From the NCBI RefSeq assembly GCF_000283155.1, contig NW_004454178.1:3405268-3469267 (forward strand): DNA of 64,000 bases. The letters are read 5' to 3'. The position numbers and the translations under genes were made by a program. A model generated the notes under the pieces. That model saw only the letters and a list, made by a program, of their open reading frames with translations. It made no database searches and had not been told where the DNA came from. Position 1 is the stretch's first letter; every line of letters starts with the position of its first letter. Positions 33,581 to 46,119 of this stretch are shown in pieces. The stretch comes from Ceratotherium simum simum (Eukaryota; Chordata; Mammalia; Perissodactyla; Rhinocerotidae).

Positions 33581-36009
33581 TGCCTCAACACTTTTCTTGT
33601 GTCATCTAGCCTTCTTGTTTTCTATATCTAGTTTGTCAAGTAGGATTAGAAAATTACTTTCATTATATATGAGAAACTACTTTCTTTAGGGGCTGTCACT
33701 TTGGGATACTGTCATAAAATAAGAACAGGGAATTCCATGTCATGTTTGGTTTCTTACATTGTAAACATGAAAATCAACATTTTTTAATAGTTCCTTTACA
33801 GACCATAAAGTGGAAGAAGATAAGAGATTGTTGAAACTATCTACATCATCATACAAGGAAAATTTGAAGACATGAAAAATGTTTTGGTTTTTCTTTAGGG
33901 CTCTCTGCTTGAGAGCATACAATTTTGACTTGATTGCATAGCTCTGTATAATAACGAATTGGAGACATCATTGTAATCACAAGAGATTAAAAACTGAACC
34001 AGCAAAGTGAATAAATTTATTTCGAAATACTCTCAGAAAAGTCTGAGGCATTTGAAATTAAACCTGTATTATCCATACAACTTTGATTCAAAGCCTTAAT
34101 GCAGAAGACATACTTGGCACAAACATGTAGAAAGAAGCGACCAATTTAGGGAAGGCAAATATGATGGTGTGGGGTCATAAACGGAAACTTGTAGTTTTAA
34201 AGATGTTCCCCGTAACAATGCACATTGAAATTTACTGCAGATGTAGAAACTTTAGATTTGACTAAATATCAGATTTGTTATTGGTAATACACAATTATTA
34301 TTGTGCTTAGTATTTGCCGCATGCTGGTGAATTGCCACAAAACCATACTGCATTAAGATGTGGAAGAAAAATCTGTTGCTTTGCAAAGTCAATAGAAACG
34401 GAAACACAAATTAACAATTTGTCTTAAGTCACTTAGATGATATCAACTTTCACCAGGTGTAATCTATGCACAACCAAAAACTTTTACCGTGAAAGGAAAG
34501 CTCTCACAAAGTTCTAACTCATCGGTGGTCTACCATCATAGGATATAAAAGACTAGGAGACTCTACTCAGAAAACCCTTAGTCCTTGCTTTGTATTAAGT
34601 TTGGTAGGAGACAAGTTACCAAGTTAGATATCAGTGTGGCCAAGTTAAAACATTAAAAAGAATCAACTAATGCACATACAAATATAGAACTTAAAATTGT
34701 CAAAATTAATCCCTTCAGCTCTTACATCATTTTCAATAGAAATATCTGCCAGTCATTGTTGATAGAATGAACATGGCTCTGAAAACCATAAAATAGTGTA
34801 ATAGCTTTAAAGAATTTTTGAAACTTAAAATATGCAGAATAATAATATATTAGATATTTTTAGAAGATATCAAAATAATTACTTGAGGTCAGTCATAAAA
34901 TGAAAGTTGTAAAAATCTAAAATAAACTGAGTAAATAAGTACTATGAGTAGAGCTAGTGATGTAACTATATCCATAACACTTAACTCCACAGGGATAGGT
35001 ATATGAAGAGGGCAAATGAAAACACAATACATCTACAAGTGAATGCAGAATGATAAGCATACTTCGAGAAACGATCTGTCATATGGACAGAAAATATATT
35101 ACAGTCATCACAGGCAGTACCAGGTAAAGACAACGACAACCGGAATCATAGAAGTGTCACCTCTGAGAGAAAGGGGGAAGACATACACAGAAGTTCAGCT
35201 AGTAATGTCAAGAGTTGGTGACCACTGGTAAAATGACATGCACTACAGTAGGAAAATGACATATCAATCATTCCAGTTTATACTGGAAGTCGGAGCAACT
35301 AAGTATGGCATATTTGCCTTATTTTTATCTACACGTGGGATGTCGGCTCTATGAAGCGTCTGGGTTAGCGTACAAAACATATATGAAAATGATTAAAAGC
35401 TAATTAATTGCTACCCACACAGCATAGGCAAATGAACAATAATTATAATTCTGCATGTACATCAAATTTTAACATTCTTTAATTAAATTCTGTGCATTTG
35501 ATGCTATCTCTTGTTAGCTTTGCATTCACGTGTTCAAATTTAAAAAAGGTGATGCATCGTGCAAAGAGAAACCTTAATTAAAGTGGGGATAGACACTTAC
35601 TGACCTTGAGACACTGAGTCAACATGATAGGAATATTTGCCTATGGTCCTGATTTAGCCCATGAGTTTTTTCAAAATTATCAAAAATATATTATTAAAAC
35701 CAAAATAACATTTTGGAATTCTGTATTTAATCATATAAGATCAAGCTGTTAAAAACAACAAATTCCAGAATACCATCTGCAATTCTTCTTAATTAACTAA
35801 CTATCATTAATTATGGCTTAAATATACTTTATTTTTTCCTCATATTTATTAGATGTCTTTTGACAACTCGTCTTGAAATTCACTTTTTGCCTGAGTCTCC
35901 TTGGAGCTAACACAGACCTGCTGTACATCAGGCCATTCTATAATCAAAATGCCTACTTAGCTATTGGAACCAAAAGGGCAATCTTTGTCTTACTTTCAAG
36001 CCTGTTGAT
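33581..36009. other. Unassigned sequence
   Basis: About 2.4 kb with no recognised repeat and no supportable frame. 35500-35600 is repeat-free, with 'tttaattaaattc' and 'ccttaattaaag' homeodomain-like cores, and might repay an alignment check. Confidence 0.45.
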
Positions 36010-36115
36010 TGGTTATTCAGTAAATAAATATTTATTAAGTATTTCCTTTCTCTGTGTCTGGGACTGCCTAGACAGTACAGTGATGTGTCTCCCTGCCACT
36101 AGGGAGCCTACAGAA
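36010..36115 (-). repeat. L2 LINE 3' tail, minus strand
   Basis: 'gttattcagtaaataaatatttattaagtatttcc...gggactgcctagacagtacagtgatg...ccactagggagcctacag' is a reversed L2 tail. Confidence 0.75.
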
Positions 36116-37069
36116 TCAGTGAAATTCTGTGCCATCCCTGTTGACTATTCTTCAAGTTACTCTCCATTCAGCTGAACCATATACATCCAAGAGAAATGGG
36201 TATACTGCATCTGTGGGCATAAAGCCCACTTAATTTTTTTTTTCCCAATCAGAAAGGAACAACTTTTCAAGGCTATATGAAAAAGAGAGCCCTGCCATTT
36301 CCCAAGATGTATTTTCACTGACAAGCAATACATAATACATATACTCAAACTTTGCTACACAAAACAAGTTGATTTGTTACTAGACCAATGAGTTGTCCTC
36401 TACTAATAGGTGTGGCTCCCCTATGGTTATCAAATAAAACTAGCTTATCCTAGGTTAGCATGTGGATTGTTTGTTTTGGTGTGGAAGGGGTGCTGTTTCA
36501 AAAAGGAAAAGCTGTGAAATTCAAAATATACTTATAGAAATCCACAGATATTTCCTTTATTATGTCCATAGTCAAGGAAAAAGCCTTTTAGTTATCTTCA
36601 GAATGCAAAGTGTAAGCAGAAAGACAATTCATCAATTTGTCAATCACCTTATTGATAAATTGACCTTATTCTACTAGAGACATGACCCATGTTCATTTTA
36701 GTTACAAAATACAGAAAAACAATGGTATAGGTGGTATCTAATGTGAGTTATGTATCCATGAAGAAAACTACTGTCCATAAATATAAAATCAGCTACTCAT
36801 GGCCAAATCTAGTTTTTATATATGATGTTTTAATGACATAAGCAGATTTTTCTAAGCTTTCTTAAAAATACCACTATAAAATAATTAGTTACAATATTAG
36901 GTTCAAATGTAGGTATTGTAAATCTAGTTCATTATTGATCTAGCTCAAATCTTTTGAAGTTAAAGAAAATCAGTTTTTAATAAACTTTAGTTTGATATTA
37001 TTTGTCCATATATAAAAAAATGTAATTTTAAGTACTAATATGGAACGATCTTCAAATTATATCTTTTAA
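36116..37069. other. Unassigned sequence
   Basis: Nothing was recognised apart from a short T run near 36234-36243. Confidence 0.5.
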
Positions 37070-37320
37070 AGCAAGGTACAACACAGTTTGTAATATGTTA
37101 TCATTTGTGTAAAGCAAGGGGACAAGAAAAAAAAATATATATGTGTAATTTGTAAAAAATCTTTGTGTCATAGAATATCTCTGGAAGGATACCCAAGGAA
37201 CTAGTAACATTATTGTTTCCAGGAAATGAAATTTTCAATGGGTATTCTTTTGTGCCTTTGAATTTTGAACAATGTGAATGCATTGACTATTTAAAGTGTT
37301 TTTAATTGAAATTGAAATTC
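37070..37320 (+). repeat. Old L1 3' terminal relic, plus strand
   Basis: 'gttatcatttgtgtaaagcaaggggacaag', 'tctctggaaggatacccaagg', 'gtaacattattgtttccagg' and 'tgaattttgaacaatgtgaatgc' follow the 3' end of older L1 subfamilies ('ctggaaggatacacaccaa...'). Confidence 0.6.
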
Positions 37321-38390
37321 TAAAAAATCTTCTTAGTACTGTAACTTCTTAGCACTTTATATAAACGTGTGTGTGTGTATATATATGCTTGCAAAGTGTA
37401 TCTCATAATCAATATATTATTAAAAGTAACGGTATAGTTCTCCCAAAATACTAAGGCAGTTGCTATTTTAAACACTAACATCAAAAAGCCTCCTCAAAAT
37501 GAAATACATGTATATTTTAATATAGTAAGTTAATTGCAATTTGGTCATACAGCATAAAAGTAATATTCAGGAGGAAAATATCCTTCACATCTTCAGAAAA
37601 CTAAATGTACTAGAAATTTGTCATGACTCTACCTCTATCTCTCTTTCTTGGTTACATTCTATGTACCTTTACATTTCACTGTGTATAAATTGATCTATCA
37701 GTGAAGAACACTTTGAAAATCACTGAACGTATTTCGTTGTATTCTTTCCTAGCATGTTTTTTGCTAGTTGGTATCCATCATTTTAAAACCTTATTTGGAG
37801 GAACAGGAAAATTTGTGTATTTTTCATTTCTTTGTTCCTGTCCACTAAATGCTGTAGTAATCAAATTCTTGATAAGTCACCTAATCATGTAAATTATTAG
37901 CTTCTCGGTTCAATTATAATCATAAACTTTTCTTCTGAATCAATTTCACATACTGAACCATTTACCTTCAGAAATGTCCTCCGATATCAAAAATTACAAT
38001 CTGAGACTTTTCATCTCTTTTTTCATTTATACAATATCCGAACTTCTTTACAAAGTATTTTAGACTCTAACCACTTTGGAAATTTATTATTTGTCATTGT
38101 TCTCTACTTTTAAGACGTTTGAACAGGCTATCACTCTCCACAGCCGTCTTCATAGAGGGCTTAAATCAAACCTCAAAAGACAATTTCCGGTTGTTTTAGT
38201 TACTTCTTAAATGCATTTTATTGCCAAATGTATATTAAAATATTTAATTTAAAAGACTGTGTTTATAACTTGTACAAATTAGCCCTTTTTCATAGTTCAT
38301 TTTCTTCTAAATATGTATTTCAATATGTTCTAATAATTCCTTTCTGTGGCTGAAACACAGAAGTTGATATTTTAATTAGTCTTTCAAAAA
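37321..38390. other. Unassigned sequence with a small GT/TA tract
   Basis: A short 'gtgtgtgtgtatatatat' run lies at 37368-37385. Otherwise nothing was recognised. Confidence 0.5.
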
Positions 38391-38563
38391 ATCTCATCTC
38401 TCTCCCTCTGTCTCTGTCTCTCTCTTCCTCTCTCTCTGTGTCTTTCTTTACAGCACACACACATGCACACTTACACACAAGGGCACACACAGAGGAACTT
38501 TTATATTAATGATGAATACATATATGTGTATGTGTGCCTGTGTGTGTGTGTGTTTGTGTGTGA
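38391..38563. repeat. Compound CT / CA / TG microsatellite
   Basis: A CT-rich tract (38391-38445) is followed by a CA-rich tract (~38452-38492) and a TG-rich tract (~38518-38563). The strand asymmetry changes twice within 170 bases. Confidence 0.9.
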
Positions 38564-39039
38564 CACCACCTATCTATAAGGCCTATACTGAAATTTGATG
38601 ATTCTCCAGGAGTAATGATGAGTTTGTATCAGCTATCTATACCCCTTCATAATCACCTCTTGTGAATTAAAGCCTATATTTTAAAACTAACTACTGCAGA
38701 TTGTAAGTGCAGTCGAGGATCACATAACAGAACTAAAAGCTAACTGGCCCACCTACAAAGTAAACATGAGACAGAGAGAGGCCTCAGGATTACCACAATC
38801 CAGCCAACTAGTGCTGACAGACTCCGACAGATATAAACAAATGCTACACACTTGTGCTTGCACATGGGATGATATTTTTCTGATAAATCTGTACTTTTGA
38901 TGCTTTAATTTATAGGATAAAGTGTAAAAATGTCTTTTGCATTTATCTACATTACTTAATAGTATCTACTTGTAATAGATACCTGTTTTACACCATTTTA
39001 GTAGAGAATCAATTTGTCATTTCATCCCATTTCTAATGC

Positions 39040-39250
39040 AGTAGTCCAACCCAACCCAGAATGCATTATTGATATGGAAATGAGTGTAATTAGCAGCGTA
39101 AATGATCTGTTATTTATGATACAAGTCAGAGCTGTAAATCACCATTGGTTCACTATCATTACTATGCAAATAGAAGAAGGTAGTTAATGGTCCATGTGTT
39201 AAAAACAGGCCACTTGCTTGCTCATTTGCAAATGAAAGGCAAGGGTGAGG
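39040..39250. promoter_or_regulatory. Candidate conserved noncoding block (inference only)
   Basis: Repeat-free block with a TAATTA core (39087-39092), an exact octamer ATGCAAAT (39164-39171), a reverse CCAAT box ('cattggtt') and a 12-bp perfect palindrome 'catttgcaaatg' (39223-39234). This resembles the make-up of developmental enhancers; conservation has not been tested. Confidence 0.3.
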
Positions 39251-39339
39251 GTTTAAGGCAGAAATGACAGTTTATCATATTGGCAGCTCTGGTACGTGGA
39301 CTTAAGGAAACCAAGACACGCAAATAGTTGCAGTAGTGT

Positions 39340-39465
39340 ACAGTGATGGATGGCGACTAGACTTTCAGAGGGGAAAATGATGTAGTCTATAGAGAAATCA
39401 AAATATAATGATGTACACCTGAAATTTATATAATGCTATAAACCAATGTGACCTCAATTAAAAAA
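39340..39465 (+). repeat. L1 LINE 3' end, plus strand, short
   Basis: 'agtgatggatggcgactagac', 'aatgatgtagtctatag' and 'tgatgtacacctgaaattta' are shared with the L1 copy ending at 28909. It ends 'acctcaattaaaaaag'. Only ~125 bases are present. Confidence 0.85.
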
Positions 39466-40429
39466 GTATTTTAAAGTCACCCCCTTTCTCTACTGTGTAT
39501 TCTGTCTTGGGCGTGTTCTAAAGGCACCTTCACATTCATCTTTAGGTCATTCTAATTTGCACAACAGGAATTGGGAATCATTGTGAGCATGCTTGTTAGT
39601 GCCTTGTAGTGTATGAGAGAATTTTCATGTCAGTTGTGAAAAACACCATAAAAAATTCCTGTTATGAAATAAAATATCAACATTGGTCATATAATTCACT
39701 TCATTTTCTTACAAATATGTTCCATTTTCTTGTAAGGAGGTAAACTAGCAACGGTTTGAGGACCCAGAGACTAAAAGAAATATTGGTGGGCCCTATTGGA
39801 AAGTATTCAGTATACCTAAAGGAAACTTTCTGCCTTTCTTGCTTGGTCCCTTTTGTTTCATTTTCCAGGGAATGTCAGCTTGTGGGGGAACTCTGAGTGC
39901 ATTAGCTACAGGCCAATGCTTGACTAGTGAAATGGGAACAAAGGTAAGACACATGAAAAGATAGAGGAGGAGGAGAGATTGAGGGCAACTGCAAATTCTG
40001 CAAGCTTCACTTGTATAGATCTGACAATTTTTTAAACTATTTGGAAGACTTACATAAATACAGAACTTAGAATAATAATGTCCTTAAGTTGGAAATGTAC
40101 ATAGTAGATAGGATTTCAATCTCAGATAAATTAGCTCCATCCTTGTAACTCTATAACTATAACTGGCAAATCACTTATGGTATCTTATTTTTGTTTATTG
40201 TTATTTTTTATTAAGCTATAGGTTCAAGAATGACTTAAAACCTGGGCAAGAGTTTTATATGAAGGAAATGATAACAATGTATTTAAATATAATACGGTGG
40301 AAAACATTTGTTCCTACACCAAATTTTTAAAAAGTTATATATACACAGTGGTTGGACCTGTGTCTTAGTTCATCTTTGTGAGGTATCAACTTATCTTTTG
40401 TAAATACTATATTTTCCCTCCTTCAATTC
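39466..40429. other. Unassigned sequence
   Basis: No repeat family or coding signal was recognised. Confidence 0.5.
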
Positions 40430-41189
40430 CGAGGAGATAGCTAGAGCATTGGGTTCCCTCACCTCGCTGGGGTTTCCAAAGATAACTTCCTTCCTGGTTT
40501 TGTTTTTAAACCCTTAAACTCTTTGAGATTAACTAGAGGGAGGGTGAGTGGTTTTGGGGTGAGCCCATGTCTTAGTGTCAAGAATGCCACTAAACCTCGG
40601 AAGGGCAGGGAAGTCTTGGGAACTATAGATAGAGCAGCCCAAGTCCCACTCCCTAGCAGTACTTTTAGGAAATGGCCTGACTTCAGGGGACTAGTTGTTT
40701 ACTCCCCAGTTTATCACAGTCCTAGCAACTAACAGATGACACATAAAATTAGGATAAGTCCAGGAAATCTAATATAAAAGTCATTAATTTTAAAGTTGTG
40801 GGCAGTGTAGGGGAATAACAAGGGATAGTGCAGGAATTGGACCAGTTCATCAGAACTGGCATCAGCCCCAGGCCCAAAAGGGCTAAACCAGAGAAAGGAG
40901 AGGTACAGAACAACAGAACCTTGAAGAGTCAGCTTCCTTTAGAGTAGCAACGACCTTCTGTTGAAGGACACAGACCAAGAAGATCTCACAGACAAGGAAA
41001 CAGCAGAACAAATACCCAGCCTCACTCTCCTCTCTCACTCTGATTGCCTGCTGTGGCTTCCCAAATGGATCACTGGATAAATCTAAACAAAACCCAAAAC
41101 GCAGAGGAGTCCATGGATAATTATCCACAGACATCAGCCTTCCATGGAGTGGAACGGCAAAGCGAGGGTTCCCGATGTAGTGGAGCCTC
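40430..41189. other. Unassigned GC-richer segment, possibly a decayed LTR
   Basis: 'ctctcctctctcactctgattgcctgctgtggcttccc' (41020-41065) recalls a retroviral-type LTR 3' portion I have seen in other mammals, but I cannot place the rest. Frames of 69 codons (40523-40732, plus) and 102 codons (40883-41191, minus) have no recognisable domain. Confidence 0.3.
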
Positions 41190-41240
41190 ATATCTTATAT
41201 CATATGATATCTTATATCATATGATATCTTATATCATATG
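41190..41240. repeat. Three perfect 17-bp palindrome-containing tandem units
   Basis: 'atatcttatatcatatg' is repeated three times exactly (41190-41206, 41207-41223, 41224-41240). Each junction forms the 14-bp palindrome 'atatcatatgatat'. Confidence 0.97.
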
Positions 41241-41324
41241 AGTTTGGATAGGTGAGCATACCAGAGGTGACTGTCATGGACCAAAAAATTAGTAATCCTC
41301 CCCCCAAATTTTATAGGACATTTG

Positions 41325-41570
41325 CCAACAGTTATTAAGCTCTTAATATGTCCCATGGATTGTGCTGAGCGCATCTTTCTTCCCCTTTACAACATTTTGA
41401 GGTAGGTCCTATCATTATTCTCATTTTACAGAATAGGAAACTGGGACACAGAGAGGTAATTATCTTGCTAAAGAACACATGATAAAATTACTGCAGTTAG
41501 ATTCAAACCTGGATCAGTCTGGTCCTGGAGCCTGTTCGCTTAACCAGCTCATCCACTGCTTTCCAATATT
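41325..41570 (-). repeat. MIR SINE, minus strand, near full length
   Basis: 'acagttattaagctcttaatatg', 'ctcattttacagaataggaaactggg', 'gattcaaacctggatcagtctgg' and 'cgcttaaccagctcatccactg' are in reversed MIR order. Confidence 0.9.
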
Positions 41571-41860
41571 TGATTTAAATATGTTGACAAAATTCCCAAT
41601 TGTGGAAAGTAATTTAAAAAAATACAAAAATATATAAATCTATTAAATATAATTTGAATTATTAGGTTCTTATAATTAATAACATTTATTGTAGTTTGTC
41701 TTCTACTCTACAGCATGAAGTTGGAGGGGAAGCAGAAGTAATGGGACTCATACATACACAGAATTGCACCATTGCTTTAAAATGTGATGAAGAGGAGGGA
41801 ACTACCTGGATAGATATACTCATTGGACAGATTAAATTATCTGCTTTGCTAAAATCCAAC

Positions 41861-41894
<34 letters not shown>

Positions 41895-41908
41895 GTATAT
41901 ATATATAT
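41861..41908. repeat. (TA)n microsatellite
   Basis: A 48-base alternating TA tract with single C and G interruptions. Frames read across it on both strands are artefacts. Confidence 0.97.
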
Positions 41909-42887
41909 CCACTAAAAGCAAACTTTGCTTTACAATTTTGAGGACCTAAAAGAAATTCCACTGAAATGTTAAAAATATACTCCTAAAATTCAGTAACCGA
42001 CAGAAAGCCCTTTGGGGAACTGTTTAATTGTCTTTTTTTTCTGTCACATTTGCATTTAATACAAAATGCTTGAGAAATTTCATTTATAATAAGAAGAAAA
42101 GTAAATAACAAGGCGGCTGGATGAGTGGCTGGATGAACGAATAGACAGAGAGGGAGACGGAGAGAGAGGGTTTGGTGTGGTTGGGAGAAGGCAGCTGCTC
42201 TTTCCACATCATATAAATTTATCTTGAGCTGCTACGTGGTTACTGGCTTCAAGGAAAGTCATGCCTATGAAAAAAAGTAGATTCAGATCTAGTATTTATT
42301 ATTTATCTTGGCTTTGAATAGTAATTGTTTTTTCTTGTATTAATACTTGTGTCTAATACACAGATGTAGGATGTGTTTTACTTAAGTGGGAATCACATAT
42401 GTAAACACAGTGTAAATGAAATATAACTAGTAACCACATTCTTGAAATCTACACTGTGTACACATCTAATCTTGTCCAAGTCGGAACTTTTTTTCATATA
42501 AAAGCTGTAAACAAAGAGAAATTACTCAAAATGAAGACTCACTTTCTAAAGTCAATTATATCTCTTTGTAGGTTATATTTACTTTGGATGTTATTTTTAC
42601 ATACAAAGATTTTAATTTTATGTCATCAATACAAGAAAAACAAAATAATTTCATTTTGTTATATACAAATTATACTAGAATTATGATTTTTGGTCATCAA
42701 AATCATAAGTGCTATAAAAATGCTGGTGCTTAGGAGATTAATTAGCACCTCAAAGATATTCTGTTATGAACATTTTCAGATCTCATTCCAAAACCTTGTT
42801 CAGTGTGAGGCAGCTGAGACAATGACTAGGGAGTGGTTCATCAAAAGATTCACTCTTTTGAGAAAGCAAGAGGGCAAAAGAGGTGGA
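41909..42887. other. Unassigned sequence
   Basis: It contains a short purine patch at ~42143-42172 ('gacagagagggagacggag'). Frames of 70-76 codons at 42456-42902 have no recognised motif. Confidence 0.45.
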
Positions 42888-43018
42888 AGTAAAGAGAGGT
42901 GAAGAGACAGAGAGTGAGACAGAGACAGAGGCGGACAGAGATAGAAAGACAGAAACAGAGAGATGGAGGCAGAGAGAGAAAAACAGACAGACAAGGAGAG
43001 ACAGACAGAGAGACTGAA
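42888..43018. repeat. Long purine-rich (GACA/GAGA) tract
   Basis: About 130 bases, very largely A and G, built from 'gacaga' and 'gagaga' units on the plus strand. The serine/leucine-rich frames of 64 and 123 codons on the minus strand (42783-43154) are translations of this repeat, not proteins. Confidence 0.9.
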
Positions 43019-43194
43019 ATTGAGGTGCTAGTTTTAATGACCTTCTGCCCCCAAATCTGGTCACATCAGCATAAATAATAAACGATGTGGTCGCATGCCC
43101 ACATTGTCTTTGCTTGGAAGGCACTGTGGAATTATTCCCTGGATCTCTTCTCATATCCTTGATGATGTGATCTGAATTTATGGCTGTAAATCTA

Positions 43195-44175
43195 TACGTT
43201 AATGAGTCCTTCCTGACAGACCTCTCCCCAGAATGCCAGGCTTGTATATCCAGCTGCTACTCAACATATCTGTTTGGATGGCAGGTAGCATAATAAACAC
43301 TGTCAAACTGAGCTCCTGATCTCCTGGTCCACACTCTCACCCCACAAACAGCTCCTCTCACAGTCTTCTTCAGCTCATCTCAGCTGATGGCAACTCCATC
43401 CTCCCCCTTGCTCAGATCAAAAACTCAAAATTATATTTTATTTCTCTTTTTCTTTGAAATATCACATCGCATTTCTCAGTAATCCTGCAGGCTCTCTCTA
43501 CCTTTAAAAGGTATCCAGAACCCCCCTCCTCCTCACCACCCCCATCGCTACTACTGTGCACAAAGTCAACACAGTCCCTCACCCGGGTTACTGCCCTTGT
43601 GCCCCTTCAGTGTCTTCTCAACCAAAGAGGCAGAGTAACCCTTATAGAAGGTATGTCAGAGCAGGGCACTCCACTTCTCACAATCCCCAATGGCTTTGCA
43701 CATGCCTGAAAACAAACTCTCAAGCCTATTATGTGCCTTCCCTCCCCTCTTATTTCCATAGCCCCATCTCTATCGACTTGCGTTTTCTTATCCCACCACA
43801 CACATAGCTCTTGCCATTTCCACGAACAGAACAATCATAGGATCTTTGCACTTGCTGCTCTATCAGCCTGCACCCCTCTGCTACCAGCTTCTTCACTTCT
43901 CTCTGACCTTTACTCAAATGCTACTTTTCCAGTAGGTCTTTCCCAGACCACCCTACGTAAAATTACAATGTCAATTTCCCAGCATTCATTGCCCTCTTTC
44001 TTGATTTATTATTCGCTGTAACATTATCATCTAGTGTTCCATATATCTTATTTATTTATTTCGTCTCCTTCTAAGACCACATAAACCCTTCCAGATCAAG
44101 GATTTTGTCAAGGATTTTTTTAACTGCTTTGTCCATGACTGTTTTCCGATGACTAACACATTTGTTGACTTGAAT
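43195..44175 (+). repeat. L2 LINE, ~1 kb 3' portion, plus strand
   Basis: The fragment runs from ORF2 3' sequence ('ttgtatatccagctgctac', 'aactccatcctcccccttgctcag') through 'cacaatccccaatggctttgc', 'atctttgcacttgctgctc' and 'caggtagtct'-like 3'UTR, ending near 'actaacacatttgttgactt'. It is the longest L2 piece in the window, and none of its frames is intact. The 83- and 96-codon frames at 43556-44021 are remnants or chance. Confidence 0.85.
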
Positions 44176-44186
44176 AAAAAGTCAGG

Positions 44187-44211
44187 GAAAGACAGGACAT
44201 CCCTGTCTTTC
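44187..44211. repeat. 10-bp perfect inverted repeat, 5-base loop
   Basis: 'gaaagacagg' (44187-44196) and 'cctgtctttc' (44202-44211). It could fold as a hairpin; no function is implied. Confidence 0.9.
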
Positions 44212-44689
44212 TGTAATCCAGGTAGTCTGTTACTTAGATTCTTCTCTCTCTGTTAATATCACCCTGAGGGATGACTTTCCATAAAAGAGGGCGAGATCAA
44301 AAACTCGGGGGTCATAATAGAATACTAATGTTTATGCTTATTAAGAAAGATAAAGTTTTGTAATTAACAAAGTTATTTTAGGTTATAATTTTAAATGCCT
44401 TTTCCCCCAATGTGTAATCTTACAAAAGAACCCACAATTTTATGTTTCTGTGCAATGCACTACTGGTTGCAATTCGCTTTTCAGTTACTTTTAACATGAT
44501 TAAACAGTAAGTAACCAGGATCACGCTGCTTACAACTTTTGCATCCAACTGTGAATCATAGGCCATCTCTAATAATTTAATAGGTGTTCTCTTTATATAT
44601 AATGCTATCAGAGAGGCACCGTGCTAAGTGTTAAATAACTCATCTTCTGTAAATATAGCCTTAAATTTTCTAATTTAAAGGCAAAATTA

Positions 44690-45100
44690 GACTTTAATAT
44701 GTCTAAACGTCACCAATAAGAGTAATTAGCAGTTACATTAGCTTATTGAGAATTAGTTGATAAGGATCCAATTAGATTTTTAAATCATCATTGCAAATTA
44801 TTGAGCTCTATTTTCAAGAAACATATTTTACATCATTAACGACCCAAAGAAGTTGTGGAGGGCAATAACTTTTTTTAAGAATGACCTCTGAGAGACCTAC
44901 TTTTAGTTTGCCTGTTCACTGAAGAATTACTCCTAATTAACTCGGCTCATCTCTTTCCTGAGTTATTCAGATGGGCAGTGAGAAAGGTAATGACAACTAC
45001 AAACCCCAGGAGCCAACGCTAAGTCTAATGACACAGCGTTGTCCTGCTGTGTTGTGTAACCTTGATTACGCGGTAGAAAGTTATTTATGACATACAAATC
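44690..45100. promoter_or_regulatory. Candidate conserved noncoding block (inference only)
   Basis: Repeat-free, AT-rich with several homeodomain-like cores. These include 'gtaattagcag' (44722-44732, the same 11-mer occurs at 39086-39096), 'gaattagttgataagg', 'ccaattaga' and 'cctaattaactcgg', a 'gataagg' GATA-like site and a pair 'caataag'/'cttattg'. The texture is like deeply conserved developmental enhancers; untested. Confidence 0.35.
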
Positions 45101-46119
45101 CAATACTATAGTATGAAGAGTTCCATATTGTGTATTCTTCAAGCATAATATTTTAGAAACTTTATATACTGCATTTAGCTAAATTACTTGTAAATAGAAT
45201 AGTCTTCATAGGGTAATTAATATTTTCTAAAATACTTTCTAAAATTCCACTAACTGGATTTTCATTATGGATATTGTTATTCAAGCTGTAGTTGACATCC
45301 ATTACCAATGTGACAATTCATGTGGAAGCTATATAAAGTTAGAGAAAGCTTTCTTTTTACTTTCCTATTAGATGTAAAACATTTTTTTCTTAAGAACAGT
45401 ATATACTTTTCAAAATTTGAAAAACCACCAAGGTAAATTTAACAATTCTCATTCCTGCTTGAAATTATATAGAATATTTGACAAGGCTAACATGTTCAAC
45501 CACTTGTGTTTTTATAGACAGAAATATCTTCACATTTAAAAACTGGCAAACTACAAAAAGTTGCAAAGCGTGTCTCCTTAATACAAGTTTCAGTCTTTAT
45601 TCTTCACTTCACATACCAAATCCACAACAAGATAAATTGATCTCAGAAGAAAAAGGGATTCTTGACAGAAGTCCTTTCTTGGAAGAATTTTGATCTATAT
45701 ACAAATCATTGACAGTGAAGAACACATACATATCTTGAAATGTTAGAAAATATTTATTATTTCTTGGTTTTATGGTTACTCCATAGGAAGACAAATATAC
45801 TCAAAATAACAATCAAACACTGAAATCTCTGTACTTTGGGGTGATAAGTGAATTCTATGGCGTGGCAGTGTGCCTTCTAAATTCAAAGGCTGTGTTTACT
45901 GATGATTTTGTCATTCACGTTAGCAGGGTCATTACATGAAAGAGGAATGCCCAAAGAGATACTTTAAATGTGAGAATTATTTTTCTCTGTTCAGCTGTTA
46001 AAATACCTCTCAGGAAAGCAATAATTCACAAAGTGAAATTAGGCAAGGTGACTCAATTATGTAGCTTTATGTTCCAGTTCCTGTACACGCTTTAAAAAGG
46101 CATGTTAAAACCGTTTTCC
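45101..46119. other. Unassigned sequence
   Basis: No repeat or supportable frame was recognised. Confidence 0.5.

Noticed and set aside
41861..41908. (TA)n tract as a replication origin or promoter element
   Set aside because: An ordinary TA microsatellite with no supporting elements.
42783..43154. 123-codon serine/leucine-rich minus-strand frame that resembles a membrane or low-complexity protein
   Set aside because: It is the translation of a GACA/GAGA purine tract.
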